Source: Paenibacillus sp. PAMC 26794
Lineage (GTDB): Bacteria; Bacillota; Bacilli; Paenibacillales; Paenibacillaceae
DNA length: 64,000 nucleotides
NCBI RefSeq assembly: GCF_000316035.1
Contig: NZ_ANHX01000016.1
Location: 56,147 to 120,146 of the forward strand
Direction of reading: 5' to 3'
Below the pieces are notes generated by a model. The model was not told where the DNA came from. It was given only the letters and a program-made list of their open reading frames with translations, and searched no databases. This document shows, piece by piece, positions 17,164 through 27,340 of the stretch. The position numbers and the translations under genes were made by a program. How positions within the stretch are numbered: the first letter of the stretch is position 1; each line of letters begins with the position of its first letter.

Positions 17164-18516
17164 TTACTTATTGGGATGAATTAAAATGGATGTAGCACTT
17201 TTGCTTTCCATTTGAAAACATAACAACTCTTCATTTCGCAGCTTGGTCTGCACATTCGCCGTCTCCTCCCCATCATTGAAGAGGACTAAAGCTACAGAAC
17301 CATCGGCATTTTTAAAAGCCACAGAACAAATTCCATGATCACTGGACGTTGATTCAATCCGAACAGCCTTTGGACGGATCAAAGCACTAAAATGTGCCAG
17401 GGCATAATAATCAAGTGTATACGTAAGTTCCTTTGTTTGCTGATTCACCTGGACGATCCCACGACACGTACTGCGGCCAAATCCAGGAACGGTTGGCCCG
17501 TTGTTCTCATCAAGTGCCATATTCCAGAGTACCAATGACTTGCTGTAATTACGAAGGATCTGAATTCCCGTTCGCATCACATTCGAGAAGGCTTGCTCAA
17601 ATGGCGGAATCCACTCTCCGCCTGAGCCTTCAGTGAAATGCACTTCTTTACCTGCAAAAGCTTCATATACCTTCGTTTGAGCAGATGCATCGCCCCCGTA
17701 CCAGTGCCAGGCCACTCCGTCAACTTCCTCTCCCGCTTGTTCCAGTAAGGTCAGTGGATAGTCCGGTTGATCCCAGTTGTGATCGTAACAGAAAATTTTG
17801 GTTTGAATATCGTTACTAACAAAGGCTGGTTTGAGATGGTTTTTGATAAAGTCTGCTTGCGCTTCGGCTGGCATCAACATACCGGGATAGTGCCCGGGTT
17901 CATAAAGCGCCTCATTCTGTGGTGTGATGGCATGGATGGGTAATCCATGCTCTGTATAAGCTTGAATGTATTTCACGAAATATTCGGCATAAACGGGGTA
18001 CCATTCAGCCTTCAATTGTCCGGTAATCATTGATCCACTCGTTTTCATCCAGCCGGGTGCACTCCATGGTGAAGCAAATAGCTTCAGTTCAGGATTCAAT
18101 GCCAACGCCTTTTGAGTTAAAGGAATAACGTCCTCCTCATCATGTGAAATGCTGAATTGGGTTAATTCTGCGTCTGTCTGCTGTTCTGGCATATCGTTAT
18201 AACTGTATACCGTTCTCGCATAGTCCGAAGCGCCCATCGGATTACGGATGACCGACAGCCCAATTCCTTTCTCCGGATGGAATAGTCGGGTCATGACCTC
18301 ATCCCGCTGCTCCTCATTCAAGATTTGGTTGATCAAATAGGCAGATGAATCGGTAAAAGAAGCACCAAATCCGTCCATCTCCTGATACGTTAGCTGATCA
18401 TCCAGAAGAATGGTCGTTGTCTCCAGATCAGGGGCAAGAGGTTGCAATTGATCCGAGGACACAGATACAAATAATTCATCTTCTCCTGTTGATTTGTACA
18501 TTTTGAATGTAGTCAT
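17164..18516 (-). CDS. GH30 glycoside hydrolase (glucosylceramidase / beta-1,6-glucanase-like)
   Basis: A 450-residue clan GH-A hydrolase of family 30. Visible motifs are QEMDGFGASFTDSSAYL (residues 45-61), SPWSAPGWMKTSGSM, ITPQNEALYEPG with Glu202 as acid/base, and VHFTEGSGG with Glu296 as nucleophile. A small beta domain ends the chain. There is no signal peptide, so it acts on imported oligosaccharides. It is the last gene of the LacI-controlled set (two permeases, binding protein, GH30), only 22 bases after the binding-protein gene. Subfamily substrate (beta-glucoside, beta-xyloside or beta-1,6-glucan) cannot be fixed from sequence alone. Confidence 0.92.
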   Translation of the reverse strand: MTTFKMYKSTGEDELFVSVSSDQLQPLAPDLETTTILLDDQLTYQEMDGFGASFTDSSAYLINQILNEEQRDEVMTRLFHPEKGIGLSVIRNPMGASDYARTVYSYNDMPEQQTDAELTQFSISHDEEDVIPLTQKALALNPELKLFASPWSAPGWMKTSGSMITGQLKAEWYPVYAEYFVKYIQAYTEHGLPIHAITPQNEALYEPGHYPGMLMPAEAQADFIKNHLKPAFVSNDIQTKIFCYDHNWDQPDYPLTLLEQAGEEVDGVAWHWYGGDASAQTKVYEAFAGKEVHFTEGSGGEWIPPFEQAFSNVMRTGIQILRNYSKSLVLWNMALDENNGPTVPGFGRSTCRGIVQVNQQTKELTYTLDYYALAHFSALIRPKAVRIESTSSDHGICSVAFKNADGSVALVLFNDGEETANVQTKLRNEELLCFQMESKSATSILIHPNK

Positions 18517-18538
18517 AGGATTCTCCTTTGTATTTCTA

Positions 18539-20182
18539 TTATTGAATGCCTAGTTTCTCTTTGTTCAGTTTCATCTTTTCACTGCGTACCTTCACAATCT
18601 CTTCCCAACGGTTTTCACCTAAAAATGACTTGTAAGCAGCCAATGCATTGTCATACGAGGCATCATCCTTGGAACGTACCATACTGACTAGCGTTGTATT
18701 CCATTTGGTGTTAATCGCCGACAACGCACGAGCTTCAGGTGTACCTTGATCTGGGCTAATATTCTCCAGAATGAAGTGTGGTTTCAGCTTGCCTTTGCCC
18801 CACTCCTGCATCTGTTTAATGGCTTCCGGAAAAGCATCTGCACTGAGTGCTTTGTGGCGGTCATGACCGAAGAACATAAATTCGCCCATCCGGTAATCTT
18901 TTTTAAATTGATCCGCATTGTGCAGCTGCATGTCTTTCACGGCAGGCAGCAACTCAATGCTACCGTCTGCTTTCGTTTGATAGGTCTCGCCTTCAATTCC
19001 ATAATTCATGAGCGTTTGGCCTTCTTCACTCAATAAGTACGTAAAGATTTGAATTGCCTTGGCCGGGTCTTTACAGTCCTTGGAAATAAAGTTGATCATC
19101 CAGCCCGTTATCCCGGATTGATTCAATGTTGGTGCATTGCCCTTGGTACTCTGTGGCCCATCGATAGCAACATATTCTTTGCCTGGATTGGCACTCATGT
19201 AGATTTGCAAGTTTCCTCCTTGCTGAGGAGTACCGTCAAGCAGCATGGTCGCATATTTACCGGACTTCACTTTTTCCTCAAAAGCGGTTCCATCATCGGC
19301 AAAACTGTCATCACTGATATTGCCGTCTCTATACACGGTGTTTAATGTTTTCAACCACGTGAGGTAATCTTCATCCAGATTGCGATCATAGAATTCTCCT
19401 GATTCGGTCTCCAACGGAACGCCGATGAAATCTTGCAACGTATCCCCGAGTGAACCCGTTCCTTCACCTACGGCATTAAAGCCGAATGGAATTAGAGCCG
19501 GGAACTTCTCCTTGATCTGTTTCATCACACTCTGGAATTCTTCTGGCGTTCCAATGACCGGACTACCCAAAGCTTTGTACACATCCTTACGAATGATAAA
19601 TGCCGTTTTGGCAGGAATGTTTCCGCTATCATAATCCTCTTGCGTATTGGAATAGTTCGGGTAACCATAGGTTTTTCCATCCGCCAATTGGAACCAGTTC
19701 AATGTATCGGCAGCCGCAACTTTGTTGAAGTAAGGATCATATTTTTCCGCCAGATCGTTCAGCGGCATAGCCCAGGTTGCAGCTTTTTGTACCACAGGAG
19801 AATTGGAGTCAAATACGGTCAGCAAGTCAGGCATATCTCCACCTGCGAAAAAGGTATTTAACTTGGTATCATCACCCGTGATGAATTTAATATTGATGTT
19901 CAGATCCTCTTTGATTTTCTTGGTGACAATGTCCTTGCCAAAATCGGTGTTCCACCAGTCTGCATTGACGTACCAGGTCAGGTCGGTAGCCTCTTCCTTT
20001 TTATCCAACTGCCAACCCGGCTTTTCCGGGTCAACCGTATAGCGATCTTCAATAGATACCCAGTTTCCTTCACTGGAGCCCCCAGATCCACCGCTGCAAC
20101 CTGTAATCATAAGTACGGCTGTGAGCAATGTTGCGAGCAATTTAATCCCTTTTTTTCCTGATGCCTTGTTCAACTTCAACAT
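18539..20182 (-). CDS. Sugar-binding lipoprotein (LplA-like)
   Basis: A large (547-residue) solute-binding lipoprotein of the LplA type common in Paenibacillus oligosaccharide importers. The start is ATG 20182, because GAGGAGG lies 9 bases upstream; the open frame extends further to 20236 without a ribosome site. The signal ends in the lipobox M-I-T-G-C followed by a Ser/Gly linker. Motifs such as WWNTDFGKDIV and GITGWMINFISKDCKDPAKAIQIF are typical of the group. It supplies substrate to the permease pair encoded upstream and to the GH30 enzyme. Confidence 0.93.
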   Translation of the reverse strand: MLKLNKASGKKGIKLLATLLTAVLMITGCSGGSGGSSEGNWVSIEDRYTVDPEKPGWQLDKKEEATDLTWYVNADWWNTDFGKDIVTKKIKEDLNINIKFITGDDTKLNTFFAGGDMPDLLTVFDSNSPVVQKAATWAMPLNDLAEKYDPYFNKVAAADTLNWFQLADGKTYGYPNYSNTQEDYDSGNIPAKTAFIIRKDVYKALGSPVIGTPEEFQSVMKQIKEKFPALIPFGFNAVGEGTGSLGDTLQDFIGVPLETESGEFYDRNLDEDYLTWLKTLNTVYRDGNISDDSFADDGTAFEEKVKSGKYATMLLDGTPQQGGNLQIYMSANPGKEYVAIDGPQSTKGNAPTLNQSGITGWMINFISKDCKDPAKAIQIFTYLLSEEGQTLMNYGIEGETYQTKADGSIELLPAVKDMQLHNADQFKKDYRMGEFMFFGHDRHKALSADAFPEAIKQMQEWGKGKLKPHFILENISPDQGTPEARALSAINTKWNTTLVSMVRSKDDASYDNALAAYKSFLGENRWEEIVKVRSEKMKLNKEKLGIQ

Positions 20183-20219
20183 ATTTTTGTTCCTCCTCAA
20201 AATGGGGTATTTAGTTCTC

Positions 20220-21107
20220 CTATTCCTTGACCGCACCCAGCATCATTCCCGAGATAAAATATCTCTGAACGATGGGATAGATTAGTACGATTGGTAGCGT
20301 AGTAATGACAATAGTGGCCAACTGCACACCTTTGGTTGTTGTTTCGATGACAGCCGAACCCCCGACATTTTGCATAGATTGGGTCTGAGACTGCACGATA
20401 ATCTCATACAACATCATCTGAAGTGGATACAGTGACTGATCGGTAATGTATAACTTGGTTGTCATGAAGTCGTTCCATTGCCCTACCCCATTAAATAGCG
20501 CAATTGTAGCCATGGCAGGCATGGAGAGTGGGATGAAGATTTTCAGGAAAATATGCCAATCCCCGGCGCCGTCAATCTTAGCCGATTCTTCCAGAGAATC
20601 TGGGACATTCCGGAAGAAATTCATCAGGATCACGACATCATAGAAACTGAATAATGCCGGAATAATGTACACCCAGAAGCTGTTTAACAATCCAAGTGAT
20701 TTGATTAACAGATACGTCGGGATCATGCCACCAGAGAAGAACATCGTGATGACCCCCATGGCAACATATAATTTACGGCCTCTTATGTACTTTTTGCTCA
20801 GACCGTAACCAACCATGGCACAGAAGAACACATGTGTAACAACGCCGATCGTTGTTTTGGAGACCGATATGAAGAATGCCTGCCAGATGCCCTGATCATT
20901 GAATACAGCTCTGTAATTCTCCAGCGAGAATTCCGGTGACCAGAAGATGAATCCGCCTTCCGCCAGCGCTTTGCCTGAGCTAAAGGAAGAGATGATGACA
21001 TTCCAGAGCGGAACCAGAATAACGATCGTACAGATGATTAGCAGTATCATGTTTAAGGTATCAAAGATCCGACTATCGAGATCTTCTTTTGCCACCTTTC
21101 CATTCAC
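20220..21107 (-). CDS. Sugar ABC transporter permease (LplC/YtcP-like)
   Basis: A 295-residue permease with about six membrane segments. The EAA loop reads EESAKIDGAGDWHIFLKIFIPLS. The C-terminus has the YPIVQRYFISGMMLGAVKE ending typical of YtcP/LplC proteins. It lies 15 bases after the LplB-like permease and 37 bases before the binding-protein gene, so it is in the same operon. Confidence 0.93.
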   Translation of the reverse strand: MNGKVAKEDLDSRIFDTLNMILLIICTIVILVPLWNVIISSFSSGKALAEGGFIFWSPEFSLENYRAVFNDQGIWQAFFISVSKTTIGVVTHVFFCAMVGYGLSKKYIRGRKLYVAMGVITMFFSGGMIPTYLLIKSLGLLNSFWVYIIPALFSFYDVVILMNFFRNVPDSLEESAKIDGAGDWHIFLKIFIPLSMPAMATIALFNGVGQWNDFMTTKLYITDQSLYPLQMMLYEIIVQSQTQSMQNVGGSAVIETTTKGVQLATIVITTLPIVLIYPIVQRYFISGMMLGAVKE

Positions 21108-21122
21108 GCGGGATGCCTCCTT

Positions 21123-22112
21123 CTACAACACAGATTGATTATCGTTTAATTTGCTTGTGATTTTGTTCGCCGTGACGAGCAGAATGACAGAGATGATCGA
21201 GACACCCAAGCCAACGGCCGTTGCATATGAAAAGTCACCCTGTGACATCCCCATACGATACACGTACGAGTTAATGACTTCCGCTTTGTCGCGGTTTTGG
21301 GAGTTCATGAGAACCAGTGTCTGATCCAGATTCGACCCTAATAAACCGCTTACAGTTAGAATCAAATTTAGGCTGATGATTGATCTCATATTAGGTAATG
21401 TGATATTCCAGATCTGTCTGAGACGGCTTGCACCATCGATTTTGGCAGCTTCATAATACGTTGGATCAATCTTCGCCATGATTGCCAGGTACAAAATGGT
21501 TCCCCAGCCTGCCTCTTTCCAAATATCCGATAACGTAGCAATCCACCAGTACTTGCCTGCATCCAGCAAGATGTTCTGCGGTTGCGAGATCACTCCCAGG
21601 CTAAGTAACAACTGATTAAATAAGCCCGTTGTCGAAAACCAGGTGATCAGCATTCCCCCAAGTACGATCCAGGACAAAAAGTGAGGTAAATATGAAACCG
21701 TTTGCACAAATTTCTTGAAGCGTCCGCTGTTTAACTCATAGATCATGATCGCGAGAATGATGGGAATGACGAAACCTATACCCAGTTTCAAAAAACTGAT
21801 CCCCAGTGTATTCACGACTGCATCCCAGAAGTATTTGTCTGACATAATGATTCTGAAATTATCCAGTCCTACCCATGGAGCGGTGGCCAGCGTATCAATG
21901 ACCGTGTAATTTTTGAAGGCAATCGTCAACCCGTAGATCGGAATGTAACAGAATATAATCATAAAGATAATGCCAGGGATAATCATGGATTGAATCTCCC
22001 ATTGTCTTCGATAATCCACTACGAATTCTTTGATCCGTTGTCCAATAGGCTTCTTTCCGTTGAGGCTGATATCACTTTTACCAGATGATGTTTCTACCGC
22101 TAATTTATCCAC
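21123..22112 (-). CDS. Sugar ABC transporter permease (LplB-like)
   Basis: A 329-residue permease. The long cytoplasmic N-terminus is followed by about six hydrophobic segments. The EAA loop is YEAAKIDGASRLRQIWNITLP. It is first in the operon (LplB-like, LplC-like, binding protein, GH30). Its promoter region contains a perfect 16-bp palindrome at 22145-22160 that is also present before the LacI gene, so it should be repressed by that regulator. Confidence 0.93.
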   Translation of the reverse strand: MDKLAVETSSGKSDISLNGKKPIGQRIKEFVVDYRRQWEIQSMIIPGIIFMIIFCYIPIYGLTIAFKNYTVIDTLATAPWVGLDNFRIIMSDKYFWDAVVNTLGISFLKLGIGFVIPIILAIMIYELNSGRFKKFVQTVSYLPHFLSWIVLGGMLITWFSTTGLFNQLLLSLGVISQPQNILLDAGKYWWIATLSDIWKEAGWGTILYLAIMAKIDPTYYEAAKIDGASRLRQIWNITLPNMRSIISLNLILTVSGLLGSNLDQTLVLMNSQNRDKAEVINSYVYRMGMSQGDFSYATAVGLGVSIISVILLVTANKITSKLNDNQSVL

Positions 22113-22144
22113 GTTCTTTTACTCCCCTCCATCATGCATTGATT

Positions 22145-22160
22145 ATAAAAACGTTTTTAT
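22145..22160. promoter_or_regulatory. LacI-type operator before the permease operon
   Basis: A perfect palindrome, ATAAAAACGTTTTTAT, with the central CG typical of LacI-family operators. It lies 33 bases before the first permease start. An identical 16-mer occurs at 23271-23286. Confidence 0.75.
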
Positions 22161-22228
22161 TTTTCGCCATAAAAACCCCCTCGGCTCTTATTTATGTAAA
22201 AAAAGACCGGAGAAGAAGCTGAATCAAC

Positions 22229-23251
22229 TTATGTACGATAGTCTTTCCGGTCGATCTTCACATGGCTTGAACCTCTAACCACCAGCTCACCCGCCAATTT
22301 TTGCGCAGCCCCTTGTTCTTTCTCCTTGATCATACCCACCAGTTGATTGATTGCCAGGATACCCTGCCTTGCAATTTGATTTCTTACCGTTGTGAGCGGT
22401 GGGGAAAAATATTGTGCGATATCAATATCGTCGAAACCCACGACACTAACATCTTGAGGCACTTCAAAACCCTCAGACTTCAACGCATGCATACAGCCAA
22501 TTGCACTCAAGTCATTCCCTGCAAGAAATGCATCAGGCCGCTTGCCGGGGTGTAAATGAAGAAAAGATTTTATCGCACTATACGTGCTCTCTTCCTCAAA
22601 ATAACCCTGTATAATGTAATCTTCATCAATCGGAAGCTGATACTCATGCAAAGCAGCCAGATAGCCGTCTCTACGCTGCACACTGTCAAACATCGTGTCC
22701 ACACCCGAAATATAAGCAATTTTCTTATGCCCAAGCCCAATTAGATACTTGGTTGCTTCGTAAGCCGCCACATACGAGTCAAAAATGACACTTCCCATCG
22801 TATCGCTCTGATAAACCCGATCCAAAAAAACTGCCTTGATCTTGTCTTTCTCCATGGCGATAATATCTTGCTCATCGATCCGAAGCTCTTCGTAGATAAT
22901 GACACCATCCACCCGCCGACCCAGAATATTACTCATAATAACGTGTTTATCCTTGGTCACAAATACATTCAGCCCGTACCCAAGACGATCACATTCACGA
23001 GACATCGACTCGACCAGCTTATAGAAATACGGACCCGATACACTGGTGGTGAAAAAACCGAGCATTTTGGTTTGACCGGACTTCAACAGCTTGCCATTCA
23101 GATTGGGCACATAATTTAAACGTTCTGCCACCTTAAGAACATGTGATTTCGTCTCCGGGTTCAAGACATCCACACCATTCAAAGCGTTGGAGACTGTAGA
23201 TATGGATACGCCAGCTTCCCTTGCAACATCTTTAATCGTTATCTTTGCCAT
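22229..23251 (-). CDS. LacI-family transcriptional regulator
   Basis: A 340-residue LacI/GalR repressor. The N-terminal helix-turn-helix reads ITIKDVAREAGVSISTVSNALN, followed by the hinge and a periplasmic-binding-like domain (LGFFTTSVSGPYFYKL, DGVIIYEELR, VSVVGFDDIDIAQYFSPPLTT). It is the first gene of the cluster and probably represses both itself and the downstream permease/binding-protein/GH30 operon, because the same 16-bp palindrome lies before both. Ligand unknown, probably the imported sugar. Confidence 0.94.
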   Translation of the reverse strand: MAKITIKDVAREAGVSISTVSNALNGVDVLNPETKSHVLKVAERLNYVPNLNGKLLKSGQTKMLGFFTTSVSGPYFYKLVESMSRECDRLGYGLNVFVTKDKHVIMSNILGRRVDGVIIYEELRIDEQDIIAMEKDKIKAVFLDRVYQSDTMGSVIFDSYVAAYEATKYLIGLGHKKIAYISGVDTMFDSVQRRDGYLAALHEYQLPIDEDYIIQGYFEEESTYSAIKSFLHLHPGKRPDAFLAGNDLSAIGCMHALKSEGFEVPQDVSVVGFDDIDIAQYFSPPLTTVRNQIARQGILAINQLVGMIKEKEQGAAQKLAGELVVRGSSHVKIDRKDYRT

Positions 23252-23270
23252 AAGTTTTTGTTCCTTTGCT

Positions 23271-23286
23271 ATAAAAACGTTTTTAT
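23271..23286. promoter_or_regulatory. LacI-type operator before the lacI-like gene
   Basis: ATAAAAACGTTTTTAT, identical to the site at 22145-22160, lies 20 bases before the repressor start codon. This suggests autoregulation. Confidence 0.75.
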
Positions 23287-23301
23287 ATTGTTTAAATTAT
23301 C

Positions 23302-23317
23302 ATAAAACCGTTTTCAT
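23302..23317. promoter_or_regulatory. Second, imperfect operator or cre site
   Basis: ATAAAACCGTTTTCAT matches the perfect operator at 14 of 16 positions. Its reverse complement contains TGAAAACGGTTTTA, which also matches the cre consensus at 13 of 14 positions. It could bind the local repressor, CcpA or both. Confidence 0.5.
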
Positions 23318-23384
23318 GGCAACAATTTAATTTGTGAGTTCAGGCATCATGTCCTTTATCTATGGCTATATGTTGCTGAGAGCG

Positions 23385-23410
23385 CAAAAAAACGGCTCAT
23401 GTGTGAGCCG
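23385..23410 (-). terminator. Terminator after the thioredoxin-like gene
   Basis: CGGCTCA pairs with TGAGCCG around a 4-base loop. On the minus strand the stem runs into seven T residues. It lies 23 bases after the stop codon of the gene at 23433. Confidence 0.85.
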
Positions 23411-23432
23411 CCGTTCAAGAAGCTTTAGCTTT

Positions 23433-23777
23433 CTATTCCTCATCCTGGATATACATGGAGTGAATCTGTAGCAGCTGCTCTTCCAGACGTTCCAAGCGAA
23501 CAAAACGATCCGCTCGAATATATTCCTTCTGCTCCACAAGCATGATCATTGTTGGAACGGTAAAAATAAGAAACTTGGATGCAACCTCTTCCACGTCGTT
23601 AGCATTAATGTGACCGAGGTATATTGATGGATAAGGTTCAAGCAACGCCCTAATCTTGGGGAGTAAAGCGTGACATACACTGCACTCTGGACGAGATACA
23701 TACAAAAAAAACAATTCATGTTGTTGAATAGCTTCTTCAACCATTTCTATGGATGTTAACTCATGAATATCTTTCAT
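23433..23777 (-). CDS. Thioredoxin-like protein
   Basis: A 114-residue single-domain thioredoxin-fold protein. The active-site motif is CSVC in SRPECSVCHALLPK (near residues 30-42), so both redox cysteines are present but the loop is not the classic WCGPC. The cis-Pro region reads FTVPTMIML, as in thioredoxins. It has no signal peptide. It is monocistronic with its own terminator and divergent from the small peptide gene at 23896. Probably a cytoplasmic thiol-disulfide exchange protein; partner unknown. Confidence 0.87.
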   Translation of the reverse strand: MKDIHELTSIEMVEEAIQQHELFFLYVSRPECSVCHALLPKIRALLEPYPSIYLGHINANDVEEVASKFLIFTVPTMIMLVEQKEYIRADRFVRLERLEEQLLQIHSMYIQDEE

Positions 23778-23895
23778 AGAAGCTCAACCCTTTCAGTCAT
23801 TCAATAGCTTGCTCATTTAAACTTTTTCTTTTCAAGTATAGCCTATGTGCGTTAGAATCAAATGGAATATATACCCATATGAAAGAGGTTATGGT

Positions 23896-24033
23896 ATGAA
23901 AAAATCATTCTTATTTCTGTTCACTGCCCTGGTTGTTGTTACTTCCTTCTCGGCGTATACACCTGTGTCGAATGCCTCTGGCGATATTGGAGTCAGCTTA
24001 TTGTCCGATCGTCAGCAAGGTACAGTAAAGTAG
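23896..24033 (+). CDS. Small secreted peptide, unknown (Phr-like in layout)
   Basis: A 45-residue open frame. AAAGAGG lies 7 bases before ATG 23896. The sequence has MKKS, a hydrophobic core (FLFLFTALVVVTSF), and a likely signal-peptidase site after the S-N-A stretch, leaving about 18 residues ending S-D-R-Q-Q-G-T-V-K. A strong terminator follows 19 bases after the stop codon, so this is a compact complete transcription unit. Length and layout recall exported Phr pro-peptides of Bacillus, but no Rap-type gene is adjacent, so the function is unknown. The signal peptide and gene structure are visible; the signalling role is inference. Confidence 0.6.
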   Translation: MKKSFLFLFTALVVVTSFSAYTPVSNASGDIGVSLLSDRQQGTVK

Positions 24034-24051
24034 TACTTGTACAGAAAGTAA

Positions 24052-24095
24052 CAGGCGACAATTCGGATAACATCTGAATTAGTCGCCTGCTTTCA
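24052..24095. terminator. Terminator shared by the small peptide gene and the DUF3817 gene
   Basis: CAGGCGAC (24052-24059) pairs with GTCGCCTG (24082-24089). The inner AATTC/GAATT extends the stem with one bulge, and a T-rich tail follows on the plus strand. Confidence 0.75.
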
Positions 24096-24112
24096 TTTAT
24101 TCTTATTGATTT

Positions 24113-24415
24113 TTATTTCCAATTTCTCTTGCGAAGGTAGGATTCGAATACGAAAGTTCCAAAAGGCAGAAAGCCGGCCAGTACACCCATCAACCAGCGT
24201 CTTGCCTTCCACTTTTTGACCACTGCCAAATGCACTAGCGCAATAAGGTACAAAGGAAATAAAATACCATGAATCATGCCCATTACGGCTACAGCGGAAG
24301 AGATATCTGCAAAATATTTCAGAGGCATAGCAATAAAAATCAATAAAAGTAAAGATACGCCCTCCCATATGCCAGCAATTCTGAATCGGCCTGTCACTGT
24401 TTTCATAAAGTCCAT
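24113..24415 (-). CDS. DUF3817 family membrane protein
   Basis: A 100-residue integral membrane protein matching the DUF3817 family. About three hydrophobic segments are visible, with RIAGIWEGVSLLLLIFIAMPLKY at the N-terminus, MGMIHGILFPLYLIAL in the middle, and GVLAGFLPFGTFVFESYL near the end. The frame is open to 24556, but ATG 24415 has a GAAAGGTGAG ribosome site, and residues before it are not family-like. Function of the family is not established. Confidence 0.82.
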   Translation of the reverse strand: MDFMKTVTGRFRIAGIWEGVSLLLLIFIAMPLKYFADISSAVAVMGMIHGILFPLYLIALVHLAVVKKWKARRWLMGVLAGFLPFGTFVFESYLRKRNWK

Positions 24416-24610
24416 TCTCACCTTTCCCGCAGATCGTTTGTGAAATATGTAACTTGTAACATGATACAAACACCTCACGCCACATCTCCGTACAGATATG
24501 TCGTTCTGAAGCTCATATTCAGTATAACGTATGACTCCGATTTGATGATGCTTCAAATTTGAATAATTATTGAATCCATAAAACCAATTCCAACATCAGG
24601 TCTTACGGAT

Positions 24611-25579
24611 TCAAGTCGTCTCACGCTCAATCAGCTGGTATGTCAGCTGCTCTGTCTGCAACTCTGTTTTACCCAATACGGCCCACAATTGATGGAAAGC
24701 CTGGGTGGCTTGCTCCGCAATCGGATTGTGTATGGTCGTGATTCCGAGTACACGGGAAAGCTCGATATCATCAAACCCCACAATGGCGAGTTGTTCCGGT
24801 ACCTGAATATTCCGTCTGCGTGCTTCACTCAGAATGCCGATCGCTGCATAATCATTCGAACATAATACGGCCTGTGGAAGTTCTGGCCCCTCAGCCATTC
24901 TTCGCATCGCTTCTTCCCCATCGGAGGAGCTAAATACGGAATATTGATACGCTTCAGTCCACACCTGCATACCTCTGCTCTTCATGAAAGATTCATAGGC
25001 TTTACGGCGGCTCTGAGTATTCAAACTTTCAGCCCTGCCAAATGCATTTGCAATTCGAGTGTATCCTCTTGATACCAGATGCTCCAGAGCTAACTTATAC
25101 CCTTCTGCCTGATCCATAGCGACAGACGGAATCTCGTCATTCCCCATTCTCTGCCAGGAGACAATGGGCCCATACTCCATATAAGCCTTTAATTCCCTAG
25201 GATCATTGACACAAGCAATAATAACTAGCCCATCGACTCGTTTACTGCGCAGATCTTCAAATGCCTGCAATTCAATCTGCGGATCTCCACGGGATGTATA
25301 GATAATCGTCTGAAACCCAAAATCCATGGCTGTATCAATGAATTGATTCATGAATGTAAGAATGATCTCACCTGTGGTAGAGGTCACAATTCCGATCTGC
25401 TTTGTTTGCCCTGTAGATAAAGATACCGCATTCCGATTGGGAATATAGTTCAACTGTTTCATAATATCAGTTATGATCTGCCTTGCTTCATCACTAACAT
25501 GCGGAGAATGATTAATCACGCGTGACACAGTAGCTTTTGAGTAACCGGACCGCTTCATAATTTCATCAAACTTGGACAT
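24611..25579 (-). CDS. LacI-family regulator of the GH1 gene
   Basis: A 322-residue LacI/GalR repressor. The helix-turn-helix is slightly divergent at the very start (MSKFDEIMKRSGYSKATVSRVINHSPHVSDEAR). The sensor domain has IGIVTSTTGEIILTF, DGLVIIACVND and LAIVGFDDIELSRVLGITT. A GGGAG ribosome site precedes ATG 25579. It is divergent from the GH1 phospho-beta-glucosidase with a 14-bp palindrome in the shared region, so it most likely represses that gene and itself. Confidence 0.92.
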   Translation of the reverse strand: MSKFDEIMKRSGYSKATVSRVINHSPHVSDEARQIITDIMKQLNYIPNRNAVSLSTGQTKQIGIVTSTTGEIILTFMNQFIDTAMDFGFQTIIYTSRGDPQIELQAFEDLRSKRVDGLVIIACVNDPRELKAYMEYGPIVSWQRMGNDEIPSVAMDQAEGYKLALEHLVSRGYTRIANAFGRAESLNTQSRRKAYESFMKSRGMQVWTEAYQYSVFSSSDGEEAMRRMAEGPELPQAVLCSNDYAAIGILSEARRRNIQVPEQLAIVGFDDIELSRVLGITTIHNPIAEQATQAFHQLWAVLGKTELQTEQLTYQLIERETT

Positions 25580-25648
25580 CGGAGACTCCCTTCTTGCTAA
25601 CGAACTATAAAATAATAGTATGCCTCAGATCTGGGTCAAAAGTAAAAC

Positions 25649-27161
<1,513 letters not shown>

Positions 27162-27196
27162 GTTTTTTTAAACAAATGTAACAGATACATTCTTCT

Positions 27197-27270
27197 ATCC
27201 CCCAGACATATCACATGAAAAAGTGTCGGTCATACGATACCTAGCATGTTTTCTGTCTGGGGGATTTTAT
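27197..27270 (+). terminator. Terminator after the GH1 gene
   Basis: ATCCCCCAGACA (27197-27208) pairs perfectly with TGTCTGGGGGAT (27254-27265), followed by TTTATTTTTATTTT. The loop is long, about 45 bases. Confidence 0.65.
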
Positions 27271-27280
27271 TTTTATTTTC

Positions 27281-27310
27281 AAAAAGAAATACCCGATGAT
27301 GCACATCGGG
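27281..27310 (-). terminator. Terminator after the sugar acetyltransferase gene
   Basis: CCCGATG pairs with CATCGGG around a 5-base loop; on the minus strand a T-rich run (TATTTCTTTTT) follows. It lies 31 bases beyond the stop codon. Confidence 0.75.
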
Positions 27311-27340
27311 CATTCTCATTGGCTACGATCATGTTCTTTA

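Noticed and set aside
24093..24485. 130-codon minus-strand frame overlapping the DUF3817 gene
   Set aside because: Different frame from the DUF3817 match, with Cys/Phe-rich nonsense-like translation; the family match and ribosome site support the other frame.
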